A stretch of DNA of 64,000 bases from an uncultured Mesonia sp. (GTDB lineage: Bacteria > Bacteroidota > Bacteroidia > Flavobacteriales > Flavobacteriaceae), in contig CANMOY010000003.1 in NCBI GenBank assembly GCA_947499595.1, positions 1-64,000 on the forward strand. Reading direction: 5' to 3'. Numbering within the stretch: position 1 is the first letter of the stretch; every line of letters begins with the position of its first letter. A program made the position numbers and the translations under genes. Of this stretch, positions 9,107 to 16,267 are shown piece by piece. Under the pieces are notes generated by a model. That model saw nothing but the letters and a program-made list of their open reading frames with translations, did no database searches and was not told the DNA's origin.

Positions 9107-10513
9107 TTACTCGACCATAAATTTAAAACTTGCTTGTTTGTTATTCATGTTTAATCGAGCAAAATAAACACCAGGTGTTAACTGACTAAGGTCTATTTGT
9201 GCCGATTCTTTATTAACTTTAATGGTTTTGATTTGCTTACCTTGCAGGTTATAAAGATTTACTTCTTTTAATAATTGCGTGGTATTGATGAATAGCTGCT
9301 TGTTTTGCGTATAGAAAGTATGGCTTAATGCCTCTGCTTGATCTAAACCAGCAGTTCCTTCTGTAGTGAAACTCCAAGTAGGCGTATTTACAGCAGCACC
9401 AACATCGTTTTTAGGTATAACGCGCCAGTAGTAAGTTGTCCCGTAGGTTACATTGCTTAAGGTGGTGCTGGTACCATTCACATTACCTATAATATTCAGC
9501 TGCGTAGGATCTGTAGCGGTAGGATCGCTTAAGTAAAATTCATATTGTGTTGGAGCACCTCCTGTTGCGGCTGCCTCCCAAGTTAAATCTACACTAAGTT
9601 GGTTTTGGCTATCGGTATATAAAACTACGCCTGTGGCGCCATCTGCAGGAGTTGGATTGGCGGCGGGGTCTGGCGCAATGCTACTATCACCCGTTGTAAA
9701 AGACCAGGTAGCAGAGTTAGTCGCTGTTCCTGCAGCATTCTTGGCCACTACTTGCCAATAATAGGTTTCTCCTTCTTGAATGCCGGTTACGTTTACCGAA
9801 GTGTTTGGTGTTGAACCAAGCAAGTTAAGCTGTGTAGGATCTGTAGCGGTTGGGTCACTTAAGTAAAATTCATATTCATCGGGTGTACCTCCTGTTGTAG
9901 CAGCAACCCAAGAAAAACCTACTTGTGGTTGATTTTGAGGATTCATACTTACGCCTACTTGTGTAGCGCCATCGGCTGGAGAGGGCGTAGTAACGGCGTC
10001 GGGTAATGTGGCCACTGTAGATGAACTCACCACATCAAAAGTAAACGCGTTGGTGCTTCCTAAACCGGCATTAGCATAATAATTATCAAATGCTATATAA
10101 TAGGTAGTGTTGGCATAAGCAACAAAAGATACGGTTGGGTCGTTTAAGGTTGCTCCACCGTCTGGGGTGGTTACCAAGCTACCTCCGAGACAATTTAAGC
10201 TTGTACAGCTACCGTCATAAACACTAAAAGAAGGGAAATAATCTGTGCTGCTTACCGAAGCAGGTGCAGGTGAAGTTACGGTAATGGTTTGGTCTTGAGT
10301 TGGTGTAAAGGTATACCAACCGCTACTGGTAATGTCGGAGGCGGTGTAATAAGCAGGGTTACAAGTAGTGGTGGTAGCTGTTCCCGAAACTCCTGCTGCA
10401 TTCACAGTAAGGGAAGCATTAAAGTTTAAGGTGATACTTTGCGCATTGTTACAGTCAGACTGAGCATACAGCCAACCGGTAAAAAGCATGAGTAGTAAGG
10501 TAATTTTTTTCAT
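9107..10513 (-). CDS. T9SS type A cargo protein with two fibronectin III-like modules
   Basis: 468 residues from the ATG at 10513, preferred over the upstream TTG at 10531 because MKKITLLLMLFTGWLYAQ is a normal signal peptide start. A beta-rich N-terminal domain (~19-165) carries Cys pairs. Two FN3-like modules of about 105 residues follow, each with PxPADGATxV...SWVAATTGGTP...YWxV...TWSFTT. The last ~75 residues are a type A sorting domain (LYNLQGKQIKT...LTPGVYFARLN...SFKFMVE). Predicted to be exported by Sec, then secreted by T9SS. It could bind polymers or other cells; no catalytic motif seen. Confidence 0.88.
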   Translation of the reverse strand: MKKITLLLMLFTGWLYAQSDCNNAQSITLNFNASLTVNAAGVSGTATTTTCNPAYYTASDITSSGWYTFTPTQDQTITVTSPAPASVSSTDYFPSFSVYDGSCTSLNCLGGSLVTTPDGGATLNDPTVSFVAYANTTYYIAFDNYYANAGLGSTNAFTFDVVSSSTVATLPDAVTTPSPADGATQVGVSMNPQNQPQVGFSWVAATTGGTPDEYEFYLSDPTATDPTQLNLLGSTPNTSVNVTGIQEGETYYWQVVAKNAAGTATNSATWSFTTGDSSIAPDPAANPTPADGATGVVLYTDSQNQLSVDLTWEAAATGGAPTQYEFYLSDPTATDPTQLNIIGNVNGTSTTLSNVTYGTTYYWRVIPKNDVGAAVNTPTWSFTTEGTAGLDQAEALSHTFYTQNKQLFINTTQLLKEVNLYNLQGKQIKTIKVNKESAQIDLSQLTPGVYFARLNMNNKQASFKFMVE

Positions 10514-10692
10514 GATAATTTGTTTTAACAATTGTTTTGTGAATATACTTAAATCTTATCATAAAAAAAATAATTGTTTGTAAATTAAAAATAAGATAGA
10601 GTTGTTGTTCTATATAATTTATCTAATCCAAATACCTGACTACAAGTGGGGCTTTAAAAAAAAACACCCATAAAAATCATTTTATAATGCAT

Positions 10693-10722
10693 AAAAAAAG
10701 GCTACCTAAAAGGCAGCCTTTA
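10693..10722 (-). terminator. Rho-independent terminator
   Basis: Read leftward: stem AAGGCTGCC/GGTAGCCTT (one mismatch) followed by seven T. It ends the 10745-11668 gene. Confidence 0.85.
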
Positions 10723-10744
10723 AACTATTAGTGTTAAGCGTAAA

Positions 10745-11668
10745 TTACTTCTTAATCACTTTAAAGCTTTCTTTTTGACCGTTGATGTTTACTTGTACTA
10801 AGTATACGCCAGCGTTTAAGCTATTCAAGTTGATTTGAGCATCTTTAGCCTCTACGTTTTGATTGATTACCTCTTGACCTAAAAGGTTAAATACCGCTAC
10901 ATTGTTCATTGCATTTTCTGCATTGATGTTTAGTACCGCATTGGCATCAACAAAATGCTTGAAGTTTACTTTTTCTTGAACCTCTGTACCTAAAGTCGTA
11001 TCTACAACTAAATTATCAAAATAGAAGCCATTTTCGTAATTGTCAAAAGCAATATAAAAGTTCTCAATATTAGTTGCCGCCCAAACGTTTCCTGTATATA
11101 CTAAAGTGTTATCTAAGTAATATTTAATTTCACTATTGGTAAAATCAAACTCCATTTTAAAATTATACCAAGTATCGAAAGCATAAGTTGAAGCTTGTTG
11201 CCAAGCATTACTGCCTCCTGCATTATCTACAACTTGAACATTGTTTTGATAATCAAATTTTACTACTGCCGTAACTTGACCTTGAGAAGGTGACTGCGGA
11301 GAAATTCTAACATCAGAAGCATTACCGCCTGCTGGTGGAGACTCTACATAAAGATCAAAAGAAACCTCTACTTTCGAGTCATTGATCACATTTACAGGGC
11401 TTATAGCACCTACAGGAACTAAATTACCATCATTATCTTGGTACTGTTGATTCGTTGCAGTGGCTTTTAAGGAGTTTGTACCGTCTGAAGCCATAGTGTT
11501 ATCTACAGTAAACTGAGGGTCTAAAGGGTCTTGAACAACCCAAGAATTTTGGCTATCGATAGTTGAGCCAGCGGTAAAACCTTCGCTAGTTTCAAAAGAA
11601 ACAGTTGTTTGCGCTTGCATTGTGAACGCTGCTACTAAGGCAGCAAAAGTTAAAGTAATTTTTTTCAT
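10745..11668 (-). CDS. T9SS type A cargo protein, LamG-like
   Basis: 307 residues. Signal peptide MKKITLTFAALVAAFTMQAQ, then a ~200-residue beta-sandwich resembling concanavalin A/LamG-type domains (pattern VKFDYQNNVQVV...WYNFKMEFDFTNSEIKYYLDNTLVYTG...NFYIAFDNYENGFYFDNLVV). A type A sorting domain follows (VFNLLGQEV...LNSLNAGVYLVQVN...SFKVIKK). No enzyme motif is visible; ligand binding is likely for such folds but is inference. Signal peptide and sorting domain are nearly the same as in the next gene to the right, while the middle differs. Flanked by a terminator on each side, so probably transcribed alone. Confidence 0.88.
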   Translation of the reverse strand: MKKITLTFAALVAAFTMQAQTTVSFETSEGFTAGSTIDSQNSWVVQDPLDPQFTVDNTMASDGTNSLKATATNQQYQDNDGNLVPVGAISPVNVINDSKVEVSFDLYVESPPAGGNASDVRISPQSPSQGQVTAVVKFDYQNNVQVVDNAGGSNAWQQASTYAFDTWYNFKMEFDFTNSEIKYYLDNTLVYTGNVWAATNIENFYIAFDNYENGFYFDNLVVDTTLGTEVQEKVNFKHFVDANAVLNINAENAMNNVAVFNLLGQEVINQNVEAKDAQINLNSLNAGVYLVQVNINGQKESFKVIKK

Positions 11669-11764
11669 AAGGTTAAGTTTACTAAATTAAGCCGTGAATT
11701 TACATAAAATATAGTGAGTATCCAAAAATTAATTTAGAATTGATGTAAAAGAGGTGTAAAATAA

Positions 11765-11793
11765 ATGAGGCTATTACTCAGTAACAGCCTCAT
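11765..11793 (-). terminator. Rho-independent terminator
   Basis: Read leftward: ATGAGGCT/AGCCTCAT outer stem with an inner stem, followed by a T-rich stretch. Ends the 11817-12692 gene. Confidence 0.75.
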
Positions 11794-11816
11794 CTTCTTA
11801 ATTAAAGGAGTAAAAA

Positions 11817-12692
11817 TTATTTTTTAATCACTTTAAAAGATTTTAATTGACCTTCAATGCTTACTTGTACCAAGTACACGCCGTCATTTAAATTATTTAA
11901 ATCGATCTCGGCATTTTGAGCCGCTAGGTTTTTAGTAATAACCTGCTGACCTAAAATGTTAAACACTTTTGCCTGCTCGATGTTTGTTTTGGCATTTAGA
12001 TTTAAAATATTGTTAGATACAAAATAATTGAAATTTTCAAATTCTTTATCATCAGTACTTAAGGCTCCTTCGACTACTTTAAAATCATCTACTTGAAATC
12101 CAAATTGATCATTCCCTTTATGGTTTATAGCTAAATAAACCGTTTGCCCGGCGTAATTATCTAGATTAACTGTAAATTTTTGCCAAGTAAGGGCAGTAGG
12201 TACTTGATTTGCTAATAGCGTGGTAAAGCTAGAAGTTTGCGTATCTGTTGTTGAAATTGCTACATCAAAAACTTCGTTAGAAAATGTGTTATCTGCAGCT
12301 TTTGCATAAAAGGTTAATTCATTGCCATTGGCTCCTAAAGTAATAGCTGGTGTAATCATCCAGTCGTTATTAGGCTGGTTTTGAGACGCAAAAGAGGTCA
12401 TAGCCTTTGTGCCACTTCTTGCGTCCCAATCCGCATCGGCGGTAGGCGTTATTGGTGGAGTGGTTGCCGTACTATTAAATACTATAAAGGCCATTGGATC
12501 ACCTGCATTTTGAAAGGTAACACCAGTGAAACCATAAGTAATTTGTTGATCAACATCAGTAAGCGTCCAATTGCCTACATTGGTGATGGCGAAGTCAGTA
12601 TAGGAATCAAAATCATCTTCAAACAAGGTGGTTTGCGCTTGCATTGTAAAAGCAGCAGCAAGAGCTGCAAGGCTTAGAGTAATTTTTTTCAT
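11817..12692 (-). CDS. T9SS type A cargo protein, choice-of-anchor J type
   Basis: 291 residues. Signal peptide MKKITLSLAALAAAFTMQAQ. The ~185-residue middle has the choice-of-anchor J / cleaved-adhesin jelly-roll pattern: FEDDFDSY start, NDWMITPAITLG, ELTFYAK, WQKFTVNLDNYAGQTVYLAI, FQVDDFKV. It ends with a type A sorting domain (VFNILGQQV...NDGVYLVQVS...SFKVIKK). In known proteins this fold often binds carbohydrate or protein; here that is inference. Probably a surface or secreted adhesin. It shares signal and sorting segments with the preceding paralogue. Confidence 0.88.
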   Translation of the reverse strand: MKKITLSLAALAAAFTMQAQTTLFEDDFDSYTDFAITNVGNWTLTDVDQQITYGFTGVTFQNAGDPMAFIVFNSTATTPPITPTADADWDARSGTKAMTSFASQNQPNNDWMITPAITLGANGNELTFYAKAADNTFSNEVFDVAISTTDTQTSSFTTLLANQVPTALTWQKFTVNLDNYAGQTVYLAINHKGNDQFGFQVDDFKVVEGALSTDDKEFENFNYFVSNNILNLNAKTNIEQAKVFNILGQQVITKNLAAQNAEIDLNNLNDGVYLVQVSIEGQLKSFKVIKK

Positions 12693-12780
12693 AATTCATG
12701 TTTTTAAGTTGATAACCTAAGTTAATAAAAATTTTATGGTTTTGCTTATAAATTAACACATTTTTAATTTATAAGATCTG

Positions 12781-12788
12781 TACCTTTG
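12781..12788 (+). promoter_or_regulatory. -7 element of the polyprenyl synthase gene
   Basis: TACCTTTG, exact TAnnTTTG match, 6 bp before ATG 12795. No clear -33 partner. Confidence 0.6.
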
Positions 12789-12794
12789 TCTTCT

Positions 12795-13772
12795 ATGAAG
12801 ATTATAGCCCAGATAAAACAGCCCATTGAGCACGAAATGCGCTTGTTTGAAGATAAGTTTAGACTGTTTATGTCTTCGCGAGTAGCTTTACTTAATAAGA
12901 TCACCTACTATGTTGTAAACAGAAAAGGAAAGCAAATGCGCCCTATGTTTGTTTTTTTAGTCGCTAAAATGGTTGCAAAAGGCGAAGTAAACGACCGCAC
13001 CTATCGAGGGGCATCGGTTATTGAGCTTATTCATACCGCAACCTTGGTGCACGATGACGTAGTAGATGATTCTAACCGGCGACGCGGTTTTTTCTCACTT
13101 AATGCATTATGGAAAAATAAAATAGCTGTCTTAGTAGGCGACTTTTTGTTATCAAAAGGTTTGCTATTGTCTATAGATAATGAAGATTTTGATTTGCTTA
13201 AAATTATTTCGGTAGCGGTGCGGGAGATGAGCGAAGGAGAGTTGCTGCAAATTGAAAAAGCGCGGAAACTTGATATTACAGAGGAGGTTTACTACGAAAT
13301 TATAAGACAGAAAACAGCCACGCTTATTGCAGCTTGTTGTAGCATAGGGGCGGCCGCTGTAAAACCCGATTCGCCACACGTTGAAGCTATGCGCGAATTT
13401 GGCGAACTCATTGGTATGGCCTTTCAAATAAAAGATGACCTGTTTGATTATGGGCAAGAAAAAATAGGTAAACCCACCGGTATAGATATTAAGGAGCAAA
13501 AAATGACACTTCCGTTGATTTATGCTCTTAATCAAGCTTCGCCCAAAGAGAAAAACTGGCTGATAAACTCCATCAAAAATCATAATAAAGACCGCAAAAG
13601 GGTAAAAGAGGTTATTGCTTTTGTGAAAGCTCAAGGCGGATTGGATTACGCGGTAAAAGTGATGAAATCTTACCATTCGCGTGCACTTAAAATATTAGAA
13701 AATTATCCCGATTCGCCCTACAAATCCTCATTGCTTTTGATGGTAAACTATGTGATAGAAAGAAAAAAATAA
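12795..13772 (+). CDS. Polyprenyl diphosphate synthase
   Basis: 325 residues. Trans-prenyltransferase that adds isopentenyl diphosphate to allylic diphosphates, most likely making the long side chain of menaquinone. First Asp-rich motif HDDVVDDS at 86-93 (DDxxD), second IKDDLFDY around 210. The chain-length region before the first motif has no bulky aromatic pair, in keeping with a long-chain product, but length cannot be assigned. The TTG at 12786 lies inside the -7 element, so ATG 12795 is the start. Single gene. Confidence 0.92.
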   Translation: MKIIAQIKQPIEHEMRLFEDKFRLFMSSRVALLNKITYYVVNRKGKQMRPMFVFLVAKMVAKGEVNDRTYRGASVIELIHTATLVHDDVVDDSNRRRGFFSLNALWKNKIAVLVGDFLLSKGLLLSIDNEDFDLLKIISVAVREMSEGELLQIEKARKLDITEEVYYEIIRQKTATLIAACCSIGAAAVKPDSPHVEAMREFGELIGMAFQIKDDLFDYGQEKIGKPTGIDIKEQKMTLPLIYALNQASPKEKNWLINSIKNHNKDRKRVKEVIAFVKAQGGLDYAVKVMKSYHSRALKILENYPDSPYKSSLLLMVNYVIERKK

Positions 13773-13790
13773 TTTTTTTGTGCATCAGGC

Positions 13791-13814
13791 AACCTTTTTG
13801 CCCTTACTTTCGTC
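13791..13814 (+). promoter_or_regulatory. ECF-type promoter of the sigma factor operon
   Basis: AACCTTTTT at 13791-13799 and CGTC at 13811-13814 with 16 bp between AACC and CGTC. This is the standard layout of ECF sigma promoters (-35 with AAC, -10 with CGTC). It lies 25 bp before the start of an ECF sigma gene, which suggests autoregulation. A TACTTTCG overlapping it could also be read as a weak housekeeping -7 element. Confidence 0.65.
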
Positions 13815-13839
13815 TATATAAATAGAAGTCCACACGAGA

Positions 13840-14412
13840 GTGAAAGTTATACGTTTACATAAAAAAGAATCCTTTAACCTAAATAAACTTAGGCGGCAAG
13901 ACCGAAGAGAGCAAAAACGGCTCTACGAGCGGTACGCTCCAAAGATGCTTAGTGTAGCACGTATGTACATCAAAGATTTGCAATTTGCAGAAGATAGCAT
14001 GCTTAGGGCATTTGTAAAAGTATTTTCCAAAATCAACCAATTTGATGACAAGGGTAGCCTCGAAGGCTGGATACGCCGAATTGTAGTGCGAGAGGCGATA
14101 GATTTTTTACGTAAAAAACAACACCTAATGTTTGAGGAAAAGCTAGAGAACTTGTCGCAACAATCTTGTGAGCAACCCAGTCTTGATCGGCAACAAATTG
14201 CCAATGACTTGCAACAGGCCTTAGATTTGTTGCCAGCTGGCTACCGCAGTGTTTTTGTTTTGTTTGAGGTCGAAGATTTTTCGCATAAACAAATTGCCGA
14301 GTGCTGTAACATTAGCGTGGGTACTTCTAAATCACAATTGGCAAAAGCCAAAAAAATGTTGCAAGATATTATTAAGAATTCAAACAGTTGGAAAGATGGA
14401 AGTATGGGATAA
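13840..14412 (+). CDS. ECF-family RNA polymerase sigma factor
   Basis: 190 residues. Region 2 at about 22-92 (LYERYAPKMLSVARMYIKD...SLEGWIRRIVVREAIDFLRK), region 4 at about 128-182 (LDLLPAGYRSVFVLFEVEDFSHKQIAECCNISVGTSKSQLAKAK in fragments). The linker is short, as in ECF factors, and there is no region 1 or 3. GTG start. The downstream membrane gene overlaps by 17 bp and is the likely anti-sigma partner. An ECF-type promoter stands in front of it. Confidence 0.93.
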   Translation: MKVIRLHKKESFNLNKLRRQDRREQKRLYERYAPKMLSVARMYIKDLQFAEDSMLRAFVKVFSKINQFDDKGSLEGWIRRIVVREAIDFLRKKQHLMFEEKLENLSQQSCEQPSLDRQQIANDLQQALDLLPAGYRSVFVLFEVEDFSHKQIAECCNISVGTSKSQLAKAKKMLQDIIKNSNSWKDGSMG

Positions 14413-15112
14413 GGAGCTTGAAAAGCTAAAAAATAGAGAGATCACCCCCTCAAATAATGCATGGTCTGAGATTGAACATCAACTCAATGACAAAGCTAAG
14501 CGAAAGCGTAAAAGACTTTTTTTCTATGCTGTGGCGGCAAGCTTTTTATTGGGAGTTGTGCTAACGGGCTTGTTCAATCGGTCACAAGAAGTGCCTGTAA
14601 CAGATGTGGTGCAGCCTAAGCAGCAACCCGAAGAAAATACCATAAAAAAGTTAATAGAGGGTAAGCCGCAATTCAAATCTGCCGATGAATTGAAACAGCT
14701 CTTTCCTCAGCAAAGCCTCAGCGAGACCAATGAGCAAAAACAGAATAAATCAGATTTTAATGCAGAGCAGTCTTTAATCCGTAAAGAAAAAGCAAACAAA
14801 GCTCTTCCTGTAATCGCTAAGGCTGAACAAAAAATGGCGAATGAAATTCAACCCGATAGCCTACTACCGCTTTTACCTCAAGAAAAGGTACAGCTTACTA
14901 CTACTCACTGGGATGAGGCGCAAATCGAAGCGGCTTTGCAAAAAGCATTAGTGCAAATAGAGCGCCAAAAAGGAACAAAAAACTATAGCGTAGATGCTAA
15001 TGCACTGCTGCAGGAGGTTGAACGTGAATTAGATGTGCAGTTCAGAGAAAAGATATATTATGCGCTGCAAAAGAGAATAGAAAATATTAAAAATGCAATT
15101 GTTAAACTTTAA
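14396..15112 (+). CDS. Membrane-anchored anti-sigma-like protein
   Basis: 238 residues from the ATG inside the end of the sigma gene; the longer upstream frame is only the shifted shadow of the sigma gene. A ~40-residue cytoplasmic head (MEVWDKELEKLKNREITPSNNAWSEIEHQL in two parts) and a basic stop are followed by one membrane helix at about 41-60. A ~175-residue periplasmic, Gln/Glu/Lys-rich tail completes it. Many Bacteroidota ECF operons carry such a protein second. I see no zinc-binding anti-sigma motif (HxxxCxxC), so its sigma-binding role is inferred from position and topology. Confidence 0.7.
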   Translation: MEVWDKELEKLKNREITPSNNAWSEIEHQLNDKAKRKRKRLFFYAVAASFLLGVVLTGLFNRSQEVPVTDVVQPKQQPEENTIKKLIEGKPQFKSADELKQLFPQQSLSETNEQKQNKSDFNAEQSLIRKEKANKALPVIAKAEQKMANEIQPDSLLPLLPQEKVQLTTTHWDEAQIEAALQKALVQIERQKGTKNYSVDANALLQEVERELDVQFREKIYYALQKRIENIKNAIVKL

Positions 15113-15121
15113 TTGAATCTT

Positions 15122-16162
15122 ATGAAAAAACAACTACATGTATTAATGCTCGTATTCGCTTTGTTAGGCGGTACCTTAACCCAAGCTCAGGTAATTATAA
15201 AAACCGAAGCCAAGGAAAAACTTGAGCAATTAAACGCCCAAAAAAGCAGGGTGCAAGAAGAAGAAAAGGCGTATTTAAAAAAGCAAATTGAGCGCATTGA
15301 GCAAATGCAGGCCGAAAATAAAATTACAGCGGCCGAGGCGCAAAGACGCAAAGAGGCAGCTGCACAAAAATCGGCTCAGAACATCGCTAGTAAGATGCTT
15401 ATCATCGACGAGCAAATTGCTTTGATCAATAGAAATAGCGACGATTATAAGGCGACAGAACTTACCTTGGGCATCGGTCTAGATAACGATAAAGAAGACA
15501 ATAAACAATACGATGAAAAAGACGCTATTCTCAAGCGTACTACTTCTGGTTTTACCATGGCCTTTGGTTTGAGTAACGCTTTAATAGATGGTTCAATAGA
15601 CGACTCGCCGTATAAGATTGCGGGGAGTAGGTTTTTTGAATTGGGTTATGAGTGGCAAACCGTTTTAGATAAAAACGCTTGGTTGCGTTTGCGTTACGGA
15701 GCTTCACTTCAGTTTAACGGATTAAAACCAGAAGACAATCAATATTTTGTTGAAGACGGTGATCAAACCGTTTTAGAAGAGTTTCCGGTAGAATTAGACA
15801 AAGCTAAACTACGTATGGATAATTTGGTTATTCCTATTCATTTAGAATTCGGGAAAGCCCATAAATATTTTGACAAGGGTACTGCTTGTTACACTAGCAC
15901 AGATAAATTTAAGATGGGTATAGGAGGTTTTGTAGGCTTGAATTTGAATACCATCCAAAAACTAAAGTTTGAGGAGAATGGTAAAAACAGAAAAGAAAAG
16001 CGTAACCAAAGCTATAATACCAATAACTTTCTTTACGGATTAAGTGCCTATATTGGTTATGATTCTGTTTCTTTATATGCTAAATATGAATTGAATACGG
16101 TTTTTAAAGACAATGCCATAGATCAAAATGCAGTAGCTTTAGGTTTGCGTTTTAGTTTTTAA
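15122..16162 (+). CDS. Outer membrane beta-barrel protein with coiled-coil head
   Basis: 346 residues. Signal peptide ends at about residue 23 (LTQAQ). Residues ~25-105 are charged and helical (KEKLEQLNAQKSRVQEEEKA, repeated EAQRRKEAA), likely a coiled coil. Residues ~115-346 have alternating beta strands ending in LGLRFSF, the normal close of an outer membrane barrel. ATG 15122 was chosen over TTG 15113. Third gene of the sigma operon, 9 bp after the anti-sigma-like gene, so probably a target or sensor of that system. Confidence 0.75.
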   Translation: MKKQLHVLMLVFALLGGTLTQAQVIIKTEAKEKLEQLNAQKSRVQEEEKAYLKKQIERIEQMQAENKITAAEAQRRKEAAAQKSAQNIASKMLIIDEQIALINRNSDDYKATELTLGIGLDNDKEDNKQYDEKDAILKRTTSGFTMAFGLSNALIDGSIDDSPYKIAGSRFFELGYEWQTVLDKNAWLRLRYGASLQFNGLKPEDNQYFVEDGDQTVLEEFPVELDKAKLRMDNLVIPIHLEFGKAHKYFDKGTACYTSTDKFKMGIGGFVGLNLNTIQKLKFEENGKNRKEKRNQSYNTNNFLYGLSAYIGYDSVSLYAKYELNTVFKDNAIDQNAVALGLRFSF

Positions 16163-16183
16163 CTATTTCAGAAAAAGTAAAGT

Positions 16184-16215
16184 AAAAAAGGAAGCCTTGG
16201 GTTTCCTTTTTTTTT
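16184..16215 (+). terminator. Rho-independent terminator
   Basis: AAAAAGGAA/TTTCCTTTT stem around GCCTTGGG, then a long T run. Ends the sigma operon. Confidence 0.85.
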
Positions 16216-16267
16216 GTTTCATATTGTTTAATTTTGTCCCGCTTGGCTTCTAAACATCCAATCGCTT

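Noticed and set aside
10532-10692. Promoter of the 9107-10513 gene
   Set aside because: No good TAnnTTTG match was found on the minus strand here.
13164-13676. 170-codon leftward frame inside the polyprenyl synthase gene
   Set aside because: Antisense shadow; the plus strand encodes a complete synthase with both Asp motifs.
14249-14395. Upstream extension of the anti-sigma-like gene
   Set aside because: This part is the sigma gene read in another frame; the ATG at 14396 gives the natural start.
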